DNA from: Phlebopus portentosus
Taxonomy: Eukaryota > Basidiomycota > Agaricomycetes > Boletales > Boletinellaceae
DNA: 64,000 bases
Reading direction: 5' to 3'
Assembly (NCBI GenBank): GCA_037892935.1
Contig: JAYXKI010000004.1
Coordinates: 248,001 to 312,000 of the forward strand
Of this stretch, positions 31,021 to 43,956 are shown in pieces; the first letter of the stretch is position 1, and every line of letters starts with the position of its first letter. The position numbers and the translations under genes were made by a program. Below the pieces are notes generated by a model. The model made no database searches and was not told where the DNA came from. It saw only the letters and a list, made by a program, of their open reading frames with translations.

Positions 31021-32649
31021 TGAAACTCCTGTGGACATTCTGATGCTGGACAGGGAGTGTATAGTTTGAGAGGCTGCCCTAGAATACCTTCAAGCGGTCA
31101 GCAGAGAATTACACCCGAGCTAAGGGCATGAAGGAGTGGAGGGAAATAGGGATATACAATGGAAGGGCTTGGTGAGAACCGGGGATATGAGGGAAGCGCT
31201 CGAGGAAGAATTCTGAGGGTAGGCTTCTCCCGAGATCGACGGTGGTGGTGCAAAGGCTAAATCGACTCTCCGGCTCAGCTGCGAGCTCTGGACTAAAGCC
31301 AACTGACCCAAGGCACAAGAACTAAACTAACTAAGCTACGCTAGTCAAACCACCAACCCGAACGTGACTAATCGACTGTGCTAACACACTGGTAAGCGAC
31401 TGCAGTCAATCTCACTCGTAGTCTTAAGTGTTGGAACGCGGCGTAACAGTTCGAAATGCGATACGATGGACGAAGGACAATAGCTGAGTGTGTCGAAATA
31501 TAGTGTGAGGGATGGAGGTGCACAACGATGATGGAAGGGGACTGAGAGAAATGAAGGATATGTGTGGGATGATGGAACCGACCGTTTCCGATCGAAACAA
31601 TGCAGAATAACGCCGGGCAATGACTTGAGGAAGCGGAGAGAGGAATGTCAGAAGGAAAGGAGTGATATGGTGTCCTTTCCCGATGACAATGGAGAGGAGA
31701 AGGTGTTGCGAGACCAAATGCGAGCGGCACACAGAGTAACTGGGTTACGAGCGAAACCGAGCAAAATGGTTCGGAACACGTATGGAGGTTTCGATTCGGG
31801 TGAGAGAAGTAAGAGGAGCCTTTACATGATCACAGCGAACTATACGAACGTACGAACGGCTCTGCTGCGAAGAGAGATCACCGATCGACTGTACAGAACA
31901 CGAAATGTCGTATATTAGACTATAGAGACGAGGGAATCCACTACGAACAAGTAGACTAGAGGTCGAGGGACTTTGAGATGATGTGAGAACTGTAAGCTAA
32001 GCTCCTACTCAGCTCCGACTAAGCTGTCCTTCTACTACGAGAGTCGTGCTATATTTATACTAAACATCTAAGACTGAGCCTCCCAACAGTCAGAGAACCT
32101 ACATCATAAAGAAAAGGGAATGCATATCGCTATCTACAAAGGAGAGGAGTGCATATGAATGGTTTAAGGGACACATAGGTCAAAAGAAACAATACTAAGC
32201 ATGTCTGGAACGAGAGCATAATGGATTAAAGGGGACGCATATAGAAAGGTCAGAATATGTGCGAAACCTTCGGAACCGGGTCTCTTTGAGCGGAACGAAG
32301 CAGAACTCAGGGAAACAACTCGGAAGGGCTCTGGCTAGCCTGACAAAGTAAGTCTGCGATGTTTAACAAAGGAGAGGGACTGAGGACGAGGTTGCAGGGT
32401 CAAATCTCTTTGTCTGGAATGCAGATCCGAGGTCCGGAGACTTGTGATCGACGCATGCAAACTCGATGCCGTGATTCTCCCATCTTGATGGCCGATCAAA
32501 GAACAGTGCACGTGCCATCTGGACTATGGCGTTCTTGCTAAGTCTACTCGTTCGAGCAAAACCAGTCGAAACTGAGCGAAACCAGTCGGAACACCGCGGA
32601 ACTGGTCGTAACGACTCCGTATGTTCCCAAGCTTCAGACTTACTCTTCA
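31021..32649 (-). repeat. 5' LTR of Gypsy copy C
   Basis: 1629 bp, the same ends as the LTRs of A and B. TATA box as TATTTATA on the plus strand at 32052-32059. Confidence 0.92.
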
Positions 32650-33486
32650 CCGCAAAATCACCTATCGCAGACTAGAAGTTTTCTCTTTCCTCTTTTTTGC
32701 CACCTTAAACATATCATTTGCATAGCCTATAATGTGCCGCTGCAGAGTAAGGGGAAATGAAACCATTTGTGACCCATCACGCATTATCGTGTCGACAATA
32801 TTGAACAATTCTTGTCCATCATCCGCTGCAGAAAGAGTCATCAGAGTGATGGTCAAAATGATATGGCAGACAGTAACATACAATCCAAACGAATGTCTGA
32901 TATGTTGTATATCTGAGTTTCCCCAGAAGGCAGGTGAAGAGTGTATTGCTCCTACAACATTTTAACAAAAATTATAAGATCAGATATCGAAAACCTCAGG
33001 GATGGAGGAGAGGAAAGTGGGAGGACTGATGGGGATAGGGACTTTGGGTGGCATCGCTCACCTATCTCATATAATGGAAATGCGGTGGGAGTTAAAAGCG
33101 ATCGGAGGTAGTTAAAAGCACTTCTCTTTCTGCTCGGAGAATATATATAGTGCATGAGAAGTGGTATCATCTCCGATATCTCCCTCATGTGGCACTTGAA
33201 TGTTACTAGAATTCTTTTAGACGCCGCTTGAAAATCAAAAGGTAATAGAGAAAGTCGGAGTTTCAAGTAGTCAAAATTGAGCGAATAAAAGAACTCTATA
33301 CAGGGTCCTTTGGCCTTTGGAAGGGTGGGTCCTGAATGGATGCACCACAGAGCTCTATAATATGAACCAGTAGACTTATCTGCCATACATAGGCAGATTA
33401 CGGGCAGTGTTGAACCAAACTGCAAAGCAAAAATCACATTTTGCATTTTTTTCTCAGGCTCAGGTTGTTTCCTTCATACCATCAAC
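32650..33486. other. Flanking DNA right of copy C
   Basis: Short minus-strand open stretches (32662-32883 and 32952-33446) show no motif I recognise. No supported gene. Confidence 0.4.
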
Positions 33487-35436
33487 AATGCCTCCTTCTC
33501 ACAGCAAAAAGCTCACTGAAAAGGCCAAGGCAGCTCAGGATGCTGAGGCCCTTAAGAATGAGCCAAAAGTCAAGAGGGGTCCTGGGCGACCATGCAAAAA
33601 CGATAAAGCGCCAGCAACTCCGGAAATGCCACAGAAGAGCCCTTGTAAGAAAAAGAGGAAAGGCCCATCAAAAAAGGTGTATTCCTAGTGTGGGTGGTGT
33701 CTAATTAATTGTACTGACACCTCTCCTCAGTTGCACAGTTCTGATAATACTATTGATTCAGATGATGATAATAACTCCAATGATGACTACCAGCCAGATG
33801 GAGACGTATCTGTCAATGATGTGGTGCAAGTCGTGAATGAAACTGGCCCAGATGAAATAACACAGTATAGGGAAGAACCGGACTTCTCCATACTAGAACG
33901 CGAGCAAGGAAATAATGTCGAAGGTGAGGGCTGTTAGCCACCGTCCAATGATGAAAGGAAGGCTTATCATCTATCAAAGCAAATAATGACAGCATTTCAT
34001 TTAGAATGGCCATGGCTCGGGGTCTCCTTGACCCCATCACTTCGACTCTCGCAAGGAGGAAAGACCCTATTACTTCAACTCCAGCTGTACGGAAGAGCAA
34101 ATGTGACACTATTACTGTGAAAGTCTTGGTTTCCAATGGGGTTGGCAGATGGGAACTGCTTTTAAGTTCTGACATGTTCCTGCATGAGGTCATATCCAAA
34201 ATCACAGATCTGACATGAGGTTCCTGCACCATTTCCCACTTAGGCGTTGAAGGTTCATAGTGTAGGAAAGAAGGCCCAAACAAGTATCTTCCAGAGTATC
34301 TTGATACCTAAGCAGCTTTGAACAAAATTTTCGATGAAGTACGCAAGCACCGGAAGGAACAGAACAAAAAGAAGACAAATGCACCCAATCCCAAAATCAT
34401 TGTCAGAAATCTTCCTGGGTTTGATGTTTGTCTACATAAAATCTCAATTATCTTATTTGACTGGACCAATCTTTACAGAACACAAATGCAATGAAGAAGA
34501 AAGAAAAACAGGCAACGGCAACAAAATCAGTGCCCGCATAGCTCAATAACACTCAGGACACCTATAAGGAGTTGATGGCCAAAATTGTGGCCAAATTGGA
34601 AGCAAGTTTCAAATGTGATGAGCACAGACGTTTGTATGCAAGATTACCAGGTGCACGCAACCATATTACATACACCCATCGGGATATTGAAGAACATGCA
34701 AGACTACTTGTGAGTGGGTTGCCAATATGCTGTGTGCTTTTCACACATATGCTTCTCAATCTAGTACCAGAATGCCCCTGGTGTAACTTACAATGCTCCA
34801 CCTGAGGCACTTAAACTTCTAGATCAGAAGCCTCTGGATTCATACTCAGCCAGAGCTGCTAATGAGAGGGTTCTGAAATCATCATCTGCTCCCGCATTTA
34901 GTCCATCTGAAGCAGGACAGCCACTGACCCAACCAGCCACCCTTGGTATACAAACAATGCCTGCAGAGCCATCTGCAGTTGCAGCATAGCACCTGCCAAA
35001 TATGCAATTCCCAGATTTCATACACCCGGCAATAATCTAACAAGCACTGTCCTCAATGCAATTCCCATCCATAATGCCACCCATTTACCCATTCATGATG
35101 CCGCCACTGACCCCTATGCAGCTTCCATTCATGGGACCAGCTGTGCATAATAATGCAGCTAGAAGAAGACTCAGAGATTGGCCACTGGTTGGCAACTGGC
35201 TTGAGTCTCTCCATGACAACATCGAAAGGGGCAAGGAACCATGTCCTCCATATCATACATTTTGCGAATCATTCAAAAAGAGAGGCTACCTTCGACTCAA
35301 TGATATTCAACACATCATCAAAGAAGAGCTGCAGGAGATAGCCAATGCAGACAATTTAGATGTGACAATCAGGCTCATTAATCAGATTCTTTGCTATGCA
35401 GAACAAGACTGCACTACAATTCAATCTAGCTCATAG
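33487..35436 (+). pseudogene. Decayed multi-exon gene of unknown family
   Basis: Starts MPPSHSKKLTEKAKAAQDAE with an AT-hook-like KRGPGRPCKN and Lys-rich stretch. An intron (AAG|GTGTAT ... CTCAG, about 33676-33730) leads to an acidic Asp/Asn/Ser exon. After a further gap come ITVKVLVSNG.GRWELLL and a Lys-rich segment (EVRKHRKEQNKKK in a shifted frame), a Pro/Met/Gln-rich stretch (about 35050-35150) and a final helical module (RRLRDWPLVGNWLESLHDN ... LQEIANADNLD). Several stops and frame changes make it a pseudogene. The end resembles a SAM-like module, but I cannot name the family. It lies beside a transposase relic and may belong to the same mobile element. Confidence 0.5.
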
Positions 35437-35508
35437 ATGAACATAGTTGCTTATCTACATAAACCACATTCACCTATAGTCACAGTAATAGCATAGAATG
35501 TAAATCAG

Positions 35509-38364
35509 TTATCCCTCCCAATCAATCAGAAACCAATGAATGAAGACTACACACCAGCCATATCTGCAGTGTTTATAGAAGGTGCAGCAGTCAGCTACAC
35601 CGATTGACATAACCTCTCCATAAAGCCTGGCGTAGACTGCAGCATCACCTCCACCCTCTGGCAGAGGAATGTGCTGAAGTTGGGATTTGAGCAACGAAAA
35701 TGCCAGCTCAATTGGATTGAAGTCAGGAGAGTATGCCAGCAAGAACTCAAGCTTCATGCCCCTAAACAGATGCGGCATGATGAATAGCCTGCACACGATG
35801 ATCCAGCAGGAAGATTATCTCATCTGGATTCAATGAGTTGGTGCACGTCATCAGTGAAACTCCTGTGGACGTTCTGATGCCGGATAGGGAGTGTATAGTT
35901 TGAGGGGCTGCCCTAGAATACCTTCAAGTGGTCAGCAGAGAATTACACCCAAGCTAAGGGCACGAAGGAATGGAGGGAAATAGGGATACACAATGGAGGG
36001 GCTTGGTGAGTACTGAGGGATGTGAGGGAAGCGCTCGAGAAAGAATTCCGAGGGTGAACTTCTTCTGAGATTGACGGTGGTGGTGCGAAGGCTAAATCGA
36101 CTCTCCGGCTCAGCTGCAAGCTCTGGACTAAAGCCAACTAACCCAAGGCACAAGAACTAAACTAACTAAGCTACGCTAGTCAAACCACCAACCCAAATGT
36201 GACTAATCAACTGTGCTAACACACTGGTAAGCGACTGCAGTCGATCTCACTCATAGTCTTAAGTGTCAGAATGCAGCGTAATGATTTGAAACGCGATACG
36301 ATGGACAAAGGACAATTGTTGAGTGTGTCGAAATATGATGCGAGGGATGGAGGTGCAAAATGATGATGGAGAGGGACTGAGAGAATCGAAGGATATGCCT
36401 GGGACGATGGAACCAACCATTTCTGATCAAAACGATGCAGAATAACACCAGGCAATGACTTGAGGAAGCGGGGAGAGGAATGTCAAGAGGAAAGGGCTGA
36501 TATGGTGTCCTTTCCCGATGACAATAGAGAGGAGAAGGTGTATCAAGACCAAATGCAAGTGGCACGCAAAGTAACTGGGTTATGAGCAAAACTGGGCGAA
36601 ATGGTTCGGAACACATAAGGAGGTTTTGATTCGGGTGAGAGAAGTAAGAGGAGCCTTTGTACAATCACAGCAAACTATATGAACATATGAATGGCTCTGC
36701 TATGAAGAGAGATCACCGATCGACTGTACAGAACATGAAATGTCATATATTAGACTATAGAGACAAGAGAAGTCCACTACGAACAAGTAGACTAGAGGTC
36801 GAGGGACTTTGAGACAATGTGAGAACTGCCTAGCTAAGCTCCAACTAAGCTGTCCCTCTACTACAAGAGTCGTGCTATATTTATACTAAATGTCCAAGAC
36901 TGAGCCTCCCATCAGTCAGAGAACCTACATCATAAAGAAAAGGGGAACACATATCGCTATCTACAAAGGAGAGGAGCACATATAAATAGTTTAAGGGACA
37001 CATAAGTCAAAAGAAACAATACTGAGCATGTCTGGAATGAGTGCATAATGGATTAAAGGGGATGCATATAGAAAGGTCAGAATATGAGTGAAACCTTCGG
37101 AATTGGATCTCTTTGAGCAGAATGAAGCGGAACTCGGGGAAACGACTCAGAAGGGCTTTGGCTAGCCTGACAAGGTAAGTCTGCGAGGTTTTACAAAGGA
37201 GAGGGACTGAGGACAAGGTTGCAGAGTCAAATCTCTTTATCTGGAATGCAGATCTGAGATCCGGAGACTTGTGATCGATGCGTGCAAACTTGATGCCGTG
37301 ATTCTCCCATCTTGATGGCCGATCAAGGAACGGTGCACATGCCATCTGGACTATAGCGTTCTTGCTAAGTCCACTTGTTCGAGCAAAACTAGTCGAAACC
37401 GAGTGAAACTAGTCGGAACACTGCGGAACTGGTCGTAACGACTCCGTACGTTCCCAAGCTTCAGACTTACTCTTTATCGGACTTGTGAATAGAGCAATTG
37501 TCCATAATAACAACTGAATTCCTTGCCGGCCAGGGCTACATGCTGTCCAGGAGGGTATTAATAAATACTGCAAAGGAGTCCACATTGAATGAGCCTTTCA
37601 TAATAATGCATTCAAGCATCCCATCCAGAGAGATGGCAGGAAGAACTGAATACCTATGCGAATTGAGTTCCGGCTTGTGTAATTTTAAGAACATAATGCA
37701 GCACACCTTTTTCCCCTAGCAAAGAACTGTTTCTGAGTAGCGTGATGGCCACGCAAGGCCCACACCTTGTTTTGTAAGAAGGTTCAACGGTCACAGGCAC
37801 TCTCATCGATAAATATGAGTTGCTCAGGGGTGTACTGTGAGCTCATCCTGAGGCGGTATTCAATTCGCATAGTTTCACTTTGTTCTTGTGCTTTTTTCAT
37901 GATCTGGACCTGGTCAGATAGATATGAACATCTCTGCATGCCAAAGAAGGCCGCACCTTCTTCATTGTGAAGCCTGCACACTCTAGCGTCCACTATACCA
38001 TCGAATCTGAGACAAATTTACCAGATGCTCCACCTAACATGTTCTTGAGTTTGTCAAGAAACAGATCCCTACAGAAGTTGATGGCACTGAGTAGATACTG
38101 ACAGTGCAATGAGCAGCTCAGCAGGCAACAATACACTCAGAGGCTCACATGGACATCTGGATATTCCAGTATCCTTAGCCTTCCTGTCCACAGAACGTCT
38201 CTCTTAACGCTGCCAGTCTCCTGAACCTGCTGGTTGATGCAGAATATTGTCCAGCGGTTGATGCCCATCAGAGTGGAAAGATGATTTGCACTGAACTCCT
38301 TGGTCTCAAACAGATTCTATATGATCTGTCGGGCATTTTTTGAGAGAGCCTTTCTGCAGGCCAT
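35509..38364 (-). pseudogene. Tc1/mariner-like transposase gene, split by a solo LTR
   Basis: Minus strand from 38364: MACRKALSKNARQII, a helix-turn-helix region (FSANHLSTLMGINRWTI.. ETGSVKRD), then GASGKFVSDSMV, YRLRMSSQYTPEQLIFIDES (first catalytic Asp), and VVIMDNCSIHKS (second Asp) directly before the solo LTR. After the LTR come the continuation and LLAYSPDFNPIELAFSLLK (third catalytic acidic residue), ending at 35509. Stops and a frame change between the domains show it is dead. Removing the LTR and one 4-bp duplication rejoins the frame across the site. Terminal repeats of the transposon were not found. Confidence 0.85.
35855..37476 (-). repeat. Solo LTR of the A/B/C Gypsy family
   Basis: 1622 bp, TGAAAC...TCTTTA on the plus strand (the outermost base of TG/CA is mutated at one end). 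It is flanked by TCAG (35851-35854) and TCGG (37477-37480), a 4-bp target duplication with one transition. TATA box at 36878-36885 (TATTTATA on plus). More diverged than LTRs A-C. Confidence 0.9.
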
Positions 38365-41300
38365 GGTGGTTATGCCAAAAGCAGAAGGGTGTCACACACT
38401 TACACAGCACGATACATATGCCATAACCACTTCTCCCCTCTTTGGTTTACATCCATGTCTGTCGTGTGTCTTTTGGCTCCTGCACGCACTGTGGGTGGCT
38501 CTAGAGGTGGTTCAAATAGATTATTCCCATAAGTCTGAACAGATTCCCAGTGGCAATAGAAACAAAACAGAATGATCTCTGGCTAGTGGAAGCCTGGGTG
38601 AAGTTACGATGATGCATATGCTCAGGCGGCTTTGACTGGTCCAGATACACCTTTTTGTTTATTGCAGATGGGGGCAGCTGAGTGCATCTACGACAACTAT
38701 GAGCTAGCTCCTGTATAGCTCAATCTAAGTGCTTTACTTGCACCGTATTTGTTACTGTTCTATGGTCCCTGTGGCCCCCTATTGCTTCATCGGTGTTGGT
38801 ATGTCTCTTCTTCTATCTCATCTCTCTGCTATAGGTGCTGATGCAGACTCCCTGTCTCTATATACGAGATTGCATGAAGATGTGTGGAGCCTGGTAAGCT
38901 GTCCCTATCCTCAAAACATCCAACTTTTCTAGGAGCATAAAAGAGCATCTCTGTCAGACAAAGGCCTACTTGGTGAATCAAATGGAGAAAGCAGATGACT
39001 ATAATGGCAATGGTTCACTTGCTGCAGATTCTATTCTAGGAAGAGCATGCACAAGGGCCCGAGAGGCCTGTAGAAATAGAAGATCAATTTACACTAATAG
39101 AATGTGTGGCAATTTGACTTGGAGGCTCTATTAGAGAAAGTTCGATTGCAATGACCACGGCGTTTGCACAGGACATAGTGATACCATTGGCACCATCACT
39201 TGCTTGACCATTGAATGGTGAGTGGATATGATACAGTCGCAAATGCTAAGGTATGTACTACTTACCTAGCTTGCTGCTTCTCACCTCTTAGTTTATAGTG
39301 GCGCAGCTGAGATAAGGTCAGATGTATGGAATGACCCACTGTGGTGGCAATGGGGAAGAAAAGAGAAGTAGGTCAAGGCGCAGCTGGGTGTCTGTGATTG
39401 TGAGCGGAATTGATGGTGGGTCCACCGGATTTGTTGTCTGACTGCAACTCTAGACTATGTCAATCCTGTACTGTCACCTGTGGCAGTATAGCATTCACTG
39501 CCCCTCGTTCTGCTCATGCATACTAGATATGTTATCTGGCTGTGGCAGAGAAGCATTGCGATGATCCAGATATGACAGAAAGGTGTGGAAATTGATGCAG
39601 GTAGGAGTGAGCCACAGTCTCTCATAGATTGCATAAATAGAAGCACTACATCGTGCATATGGAATGAATACCATAACAATTTCTTCAGATACAAGCAAGT
39701 TTAGAATCTGTTGCTTTCAGGTGACAGTTTTTGAGAATGCTGCAAAGACAAAAGACACTTGCACTGTTGCACAAATACTGCACGGAACAGATCGAAAGCT
39801 TACTAGAGTATTGCAAGGTATATAGACCTAATTTACAGATTAAGAGAAAAACTATGATGGCTTGTGTAAAGAGGAATGATTTTTTGAACAGTCCAGATGA
39901 CCCGCTAGAACAAGGGTTGATAAAATTGTCTGATATTTTCTATACAAACACTAGACGAAATGACACAAAACTTCGTCAGAGCAGTGCCATGTATATAGAC
40001 TTAATTTACAGACCAGAAGAAAAAATTATTATAGCTTGTATGAGGAGAAATAATTTTGTGAGCAGTCCAGATAATCCTTTAGAGCAAGGCTCAGTGAAGT
40101 TGTTTGTTTTGTTCCAACACACACAGACAACAAATTACAAATATTTCTACATACATCTACATGCATGAGCTAGTGCTTTTTTTTGAGTGCTAACTGGTCA
40201 TGAAACATGCAGAATTGACAGAGAAAAGTGTCATTTACTTGAGTTTTTACTGTTTTAGCTCAGATGCGTCAGAGCACATGAGATGCGAGGTGTGATAAAA
40301 CTTATGAAAAAGGCAGTAATAGTCAGTGTAAGCCCAGTTCTGGCTTACCATATGTGAATACTAGAGTAACATATGCTTATATACAGTGCAGAGTAGAGAC
40401 TACCAGTTTGTAGTCATACTAGCCTTTTGGTATAACAGTTTAGATGGCTACATTATTCTTTACCACTTATAGCATTTTTCATAAGTCTTGTCACACATGC
40501 TTTTCACATGATTTGAGCCACAAGATAGCTAAAAGTATAAAATTGCAAGAGAATATAAGATTTTATTGCAACAATGCACTTATCTCTTAGAATATAGGTA
40601 CTAAAAAATTTTATAGTATAATAAGAGTAGATTAGTGTAAAAATTGAGCTGTATTACTATTTGAACATTAAGGAATAGTACAAGAAATGCAGTTATGCCT
40701 GATCTACAACCTGAATTTACAAAACTTTTAAAATTTTAGACAGTTAATCTATAAAGGATTCTTCTTACAAAGTACACTGAAAATTAGATTGGATATATAA
40801 GAGATGTCCAAGCAAATTCTATGGCTCTCTGTGCTGGACTCATTAAGCAGAAGATGCATTTGTCTACTTTTACTTTGTTCTGATCAGCTCTCATTTTTAG
40901 AAAATATATAACTTAGACATTACTTCTAAATAAATCTGTGCACCATGCTTAGTAAACTGTGCTTGCAACAATACTGTGATCTTATAAGGAAGAGACAGAA
41001 GGTGTATATAGCCTCACAACATTACTAGGTGGATAAATGCACTGGAGATATACATATGTTTTGAGTGTACTACTTTTCTTATACTATTATTATCTCTTAT
41101 CATTTGCATAATGGCTCAGAGCAAATTGCTCTTGAATGATGCATGAAAGATTTTGCTTAAACTGCATCACTTAAGATAGTTCACTGTTAGAACCAGCATT
41201 TTTGGATAAAGTGGTCAGTCCAAGCATACTAAAACAAGTCCCTGCTTCCTCTTTCTAACAATATATAATTGGAGAGTAGAGTAGCAAAGATTAGATGTAC

Positions 41301-42463
41301 TACTTAGAAGTGAGCTATAAGCTTAAGCTTAACCCAGCAGTAGAGTAGAGTTTCAATCAAAAGGTTACAGTTATGATTGAGAGTACAAAATAATTTTGCT
41401 TAGGGACAATACTCCACTCAGCTAGTGCCTTAAATAAACTTTTTACTAAATACTACTAACTACCAAATACTACTGACTACTGCCTTACCATTAGTCAGAA
41501 CAACATATTTCAACAGGTGTCACCATCACTGGCTAGCACCTGTGTCACCATCAAGTCCTAGTATCTAGTGTCACCACTGCTTCTAGAGACTGATGGTATT
41601 ACTATCTGCTTCCTTCTATATTAGGCCAGCTTCTATTTACCTTCATTGCTCTAAAGCTTCTTTTGCACTTCTTCTGATCACCATTCTTATCACATATTAA
41701 TTCTGTCTGCAAATCCTCCCATGAGAGACTTCTTTTATATGCCAAGATCTCACTTCTCTAGTGCTCTATTATCTTGGCCAAGCTTCTGTCACTACTCTTC
41801 TATCATGGGGCTAACTATGATCTCAGGGTTTAAAGTCAGCAACCTCTGCCGATCTTCTGAGATTAATCTCGGCAGCTGTGTAAACTTGGCAGATATCCTT
41901 CTGTGTCTTGCTACTATACTAATATCAATGTACTGTAGTCTGGTGTTTGTTGTTAACTTGAATTATTGTCCCAGGTAATTCATCTACTGTGATAACTTAT
42001 TAGAGGTGTAGGTTCAGGATTACACTAGTTTTAATCCTTTTGTCTAAGCAATGGTATATTGTACAGAGGTGATCTATCTACCCATGTTTAGCTGTACCAT
42101 ATAGTCCCTTTACTAACCTTTCTATTCACAGTTCTGGTTAAGGATGCTTTCAGAAATGAGATAAAGTAAGAGCAGATTGGGATTTTCAAGAGGTATAGTA
42201 GTACAAAGCACACAGTAGATAGTGTGTTTAGACACTGTCACTATATGTTAGAAGGATCAAAAGATGGGGGAAGGAGGGCCTACTTCTAATGCTATTTATG
42301 CTTTCTAGATAATTTATTTTACATCCTATTTCTTACTTATCTTCTCTTTACTTTACTCTACCTTGCTTCACCTTTCTTCACTTCTCTCTACTATTACATC
42401 ACTTCCTTTATCATTCTGCTCTACTAAGTGCCACTTTGCTCTAACATATCTTCACTGTGACAG
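38365..42463. other. AT-rich flank without supported genes
   Basis: Many stops in all frames. Notable items: the short ORF at 39731-40168 (listed separately) and an imperfect inverted repeat near 40257-40330 and 40465-40515 built around GTGTGAYAARACTTATGAAAAA. The latter could be a small MITE, but no target duplication was found. Confidence 0.4.
39731..40168 (+). CDS. Short ORF with an internal duplication, unknown
   Basis: 145 codons from an ATG. A 97-bp direct repeat (39819-39915 and 39992-40089) makes the protein repeat MACVKRNDFLNSPDDPLEQG as IACMRRNNFVSSPDNPLEQG, with related flanks. Base changes between the units include silent and conservative ones. The family is not recognised. It lies alone in AT-rich DNA, so it may be a chance frame through a repeat. 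Confidence 0.25.
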   Translation: MRMLQRQKTLALLHKYCTEQIESLLEYCKVYRPNLQIKRKTMMACVKRNDFLNSPDDPLEQGLIKLSDIFYTNTRRNDTKLRQSSAMYIDLIYRPEEKIIIACMRRNNFVSSPDNPLEQGSVKLFVLFQHTQTTNYKYFYIHLHA

Positions 42464-43836
42464 TGTAAGAAGCATCAACACATTAGGTCTGAGATCATGC
42501 ATGTGACACATATTCTGCAGTAATCTGCATCATAACAGCAGAACTCAGTGGAGATCGACTCAATTCAAAGTAGAATGGACTACTGTAGTCTCTTACATTT
42601 GACCACTGTGTAGGAAGAACTTTCAACACTCAGAATCTACTAAGAGCAGCCAATCAGACATTTGAGCTACCCAGCCGAAAACTTACAAAGGCTGACTTAG
42701 CTAGCCCATCTTACTAAAACCCAGGCATGAGAGATAAATTGAAGGATCTGCAATTAGCCCCCAATGCTCCCAAGCTTCAACCCAATGTAATTCACTCCAG
42801 CTTTTCCCTTTTGAGTCTCATATGCATTCATATTTTGTTTTGTCTCCCTATAATCCTTATGCTCATCATTCTGTATGTACTTACATTTCGTATTGTACTC
42901 TATAGTTATTGTGCTCATTACCTTCCAGATATGCTCATCTCGTCTTTTGTTTCTCATGTATTCCCTTATGTTTATCACTTTCAATTTCTTTTCGTTATGC
43001 TCCCTGATGTCCGAAGGCTCAGGTTCAGATAATGTTATAAATAGATATGCTACTTGTAGTAGGAGCTCAGTTTTGGAGCCTGAAACAGCTCAGTATAGAG
43101 TTCAGTTCAGACTAGAAACCCACTCTTGCTACAGTTGAGATCAATTCAACTTTTCCTGTACTCACTTTGACTCTCTATCTCCTGCAAATACATAATAGTT
43201 CTGACTTATACATCTTGAGTCTTCTGCTCTGCAGTTGTACCTAAGCTAAGTGCAATCAGTTTGACCCATGTTGAAGTTTGAGACCCTCGTCACTTTTTCT
43301 TACACCCCTACACAAAGTCTCACTTAAGTCTTTTGTATATCACTTCATTCTATATCGTATTGCTTTATTTTATTTTAAAACCCATCGTAACTTATCATAA
43401 CTTGTTATAACTCATTATATCATATTGGATCCTCATAAGGATTACCTCCATATCATCATTGCTTAGGAGAAGTCCTTCTCTAAGCTTCATCTCATTGACT
43501 CCTGCCTCTAGAGTTAGAATTCATCAAGGGATTATCTGTGAGGACATTATTTACCTTTGCACCACTACCATTGATCCCCCTCACTTTGACTTCTCTCGCT
43601 TTGCTTCTTTGCCTATCTCCTTTGATCCAATCCCCCCCTTGTATACATTCAGCAGCCTTCAATCTCATTTCTTCTCCATCCCTTCCAGAACTGCTCTGGA
43701 AACTAGATCAACACATCAGTCCTACTAAAGTATTCTCCTAAAGTCACCCTTCTCTTTCCCACTCGTCTTGATCTTACTAAACAGCCCCCAAGAACTGTGA
43801 CACTCCTCAGCTATCAGACTGTTTATAGGAGTTTCA
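42464..43836 (+). repeat. 5' LTR of element D
   Basis: 1373 bp. It shares the end AGGAGTTTCA and the downstream AGTGGAGCCCAC with the A/B/C family, but most of the body is unlike theirs. TATA box TATAAATA at 43036-43043. Confidence 0.92.
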
Positions 43837-43956
43837 AGTGGAGCCCACTGTGAGGTAGAAAATTCACTATTCCTCCAAGACAAGTAACTAAACTCTAGGT
43901 AGTACTTAAACTACCTGTAGCCAATCAGCTCATATCTCCATAGTTCACCAAGCCTT

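Larger units (their letters stand above)
27022..32649 (-). mobile_element. Ty3/Gypsy copy C (5' half; pol cut by insertion of B)
   Basis: Minus strand: 5' LTR 32649-31021, leader with primer-binding site, gag and the start of pol, ending at 27022 inside the RNase H region where LTR B begins. The remaining pol, antisense gene and 3' LTR should lie left of copy B's missing 5' end. It is the only copy here with the gag N-terminus. The outer flank at 32650 reads CCGC, the predicted 4-bp duplication. Confidence 0.88.

Noticed and set aside
40257..40515. Inverted repeat around CTTATGAAAAA as a MITE
   Set aside because: Only about 25-30 bp match convincingly and no target duplication was found; kept as a remark in the flank entry.
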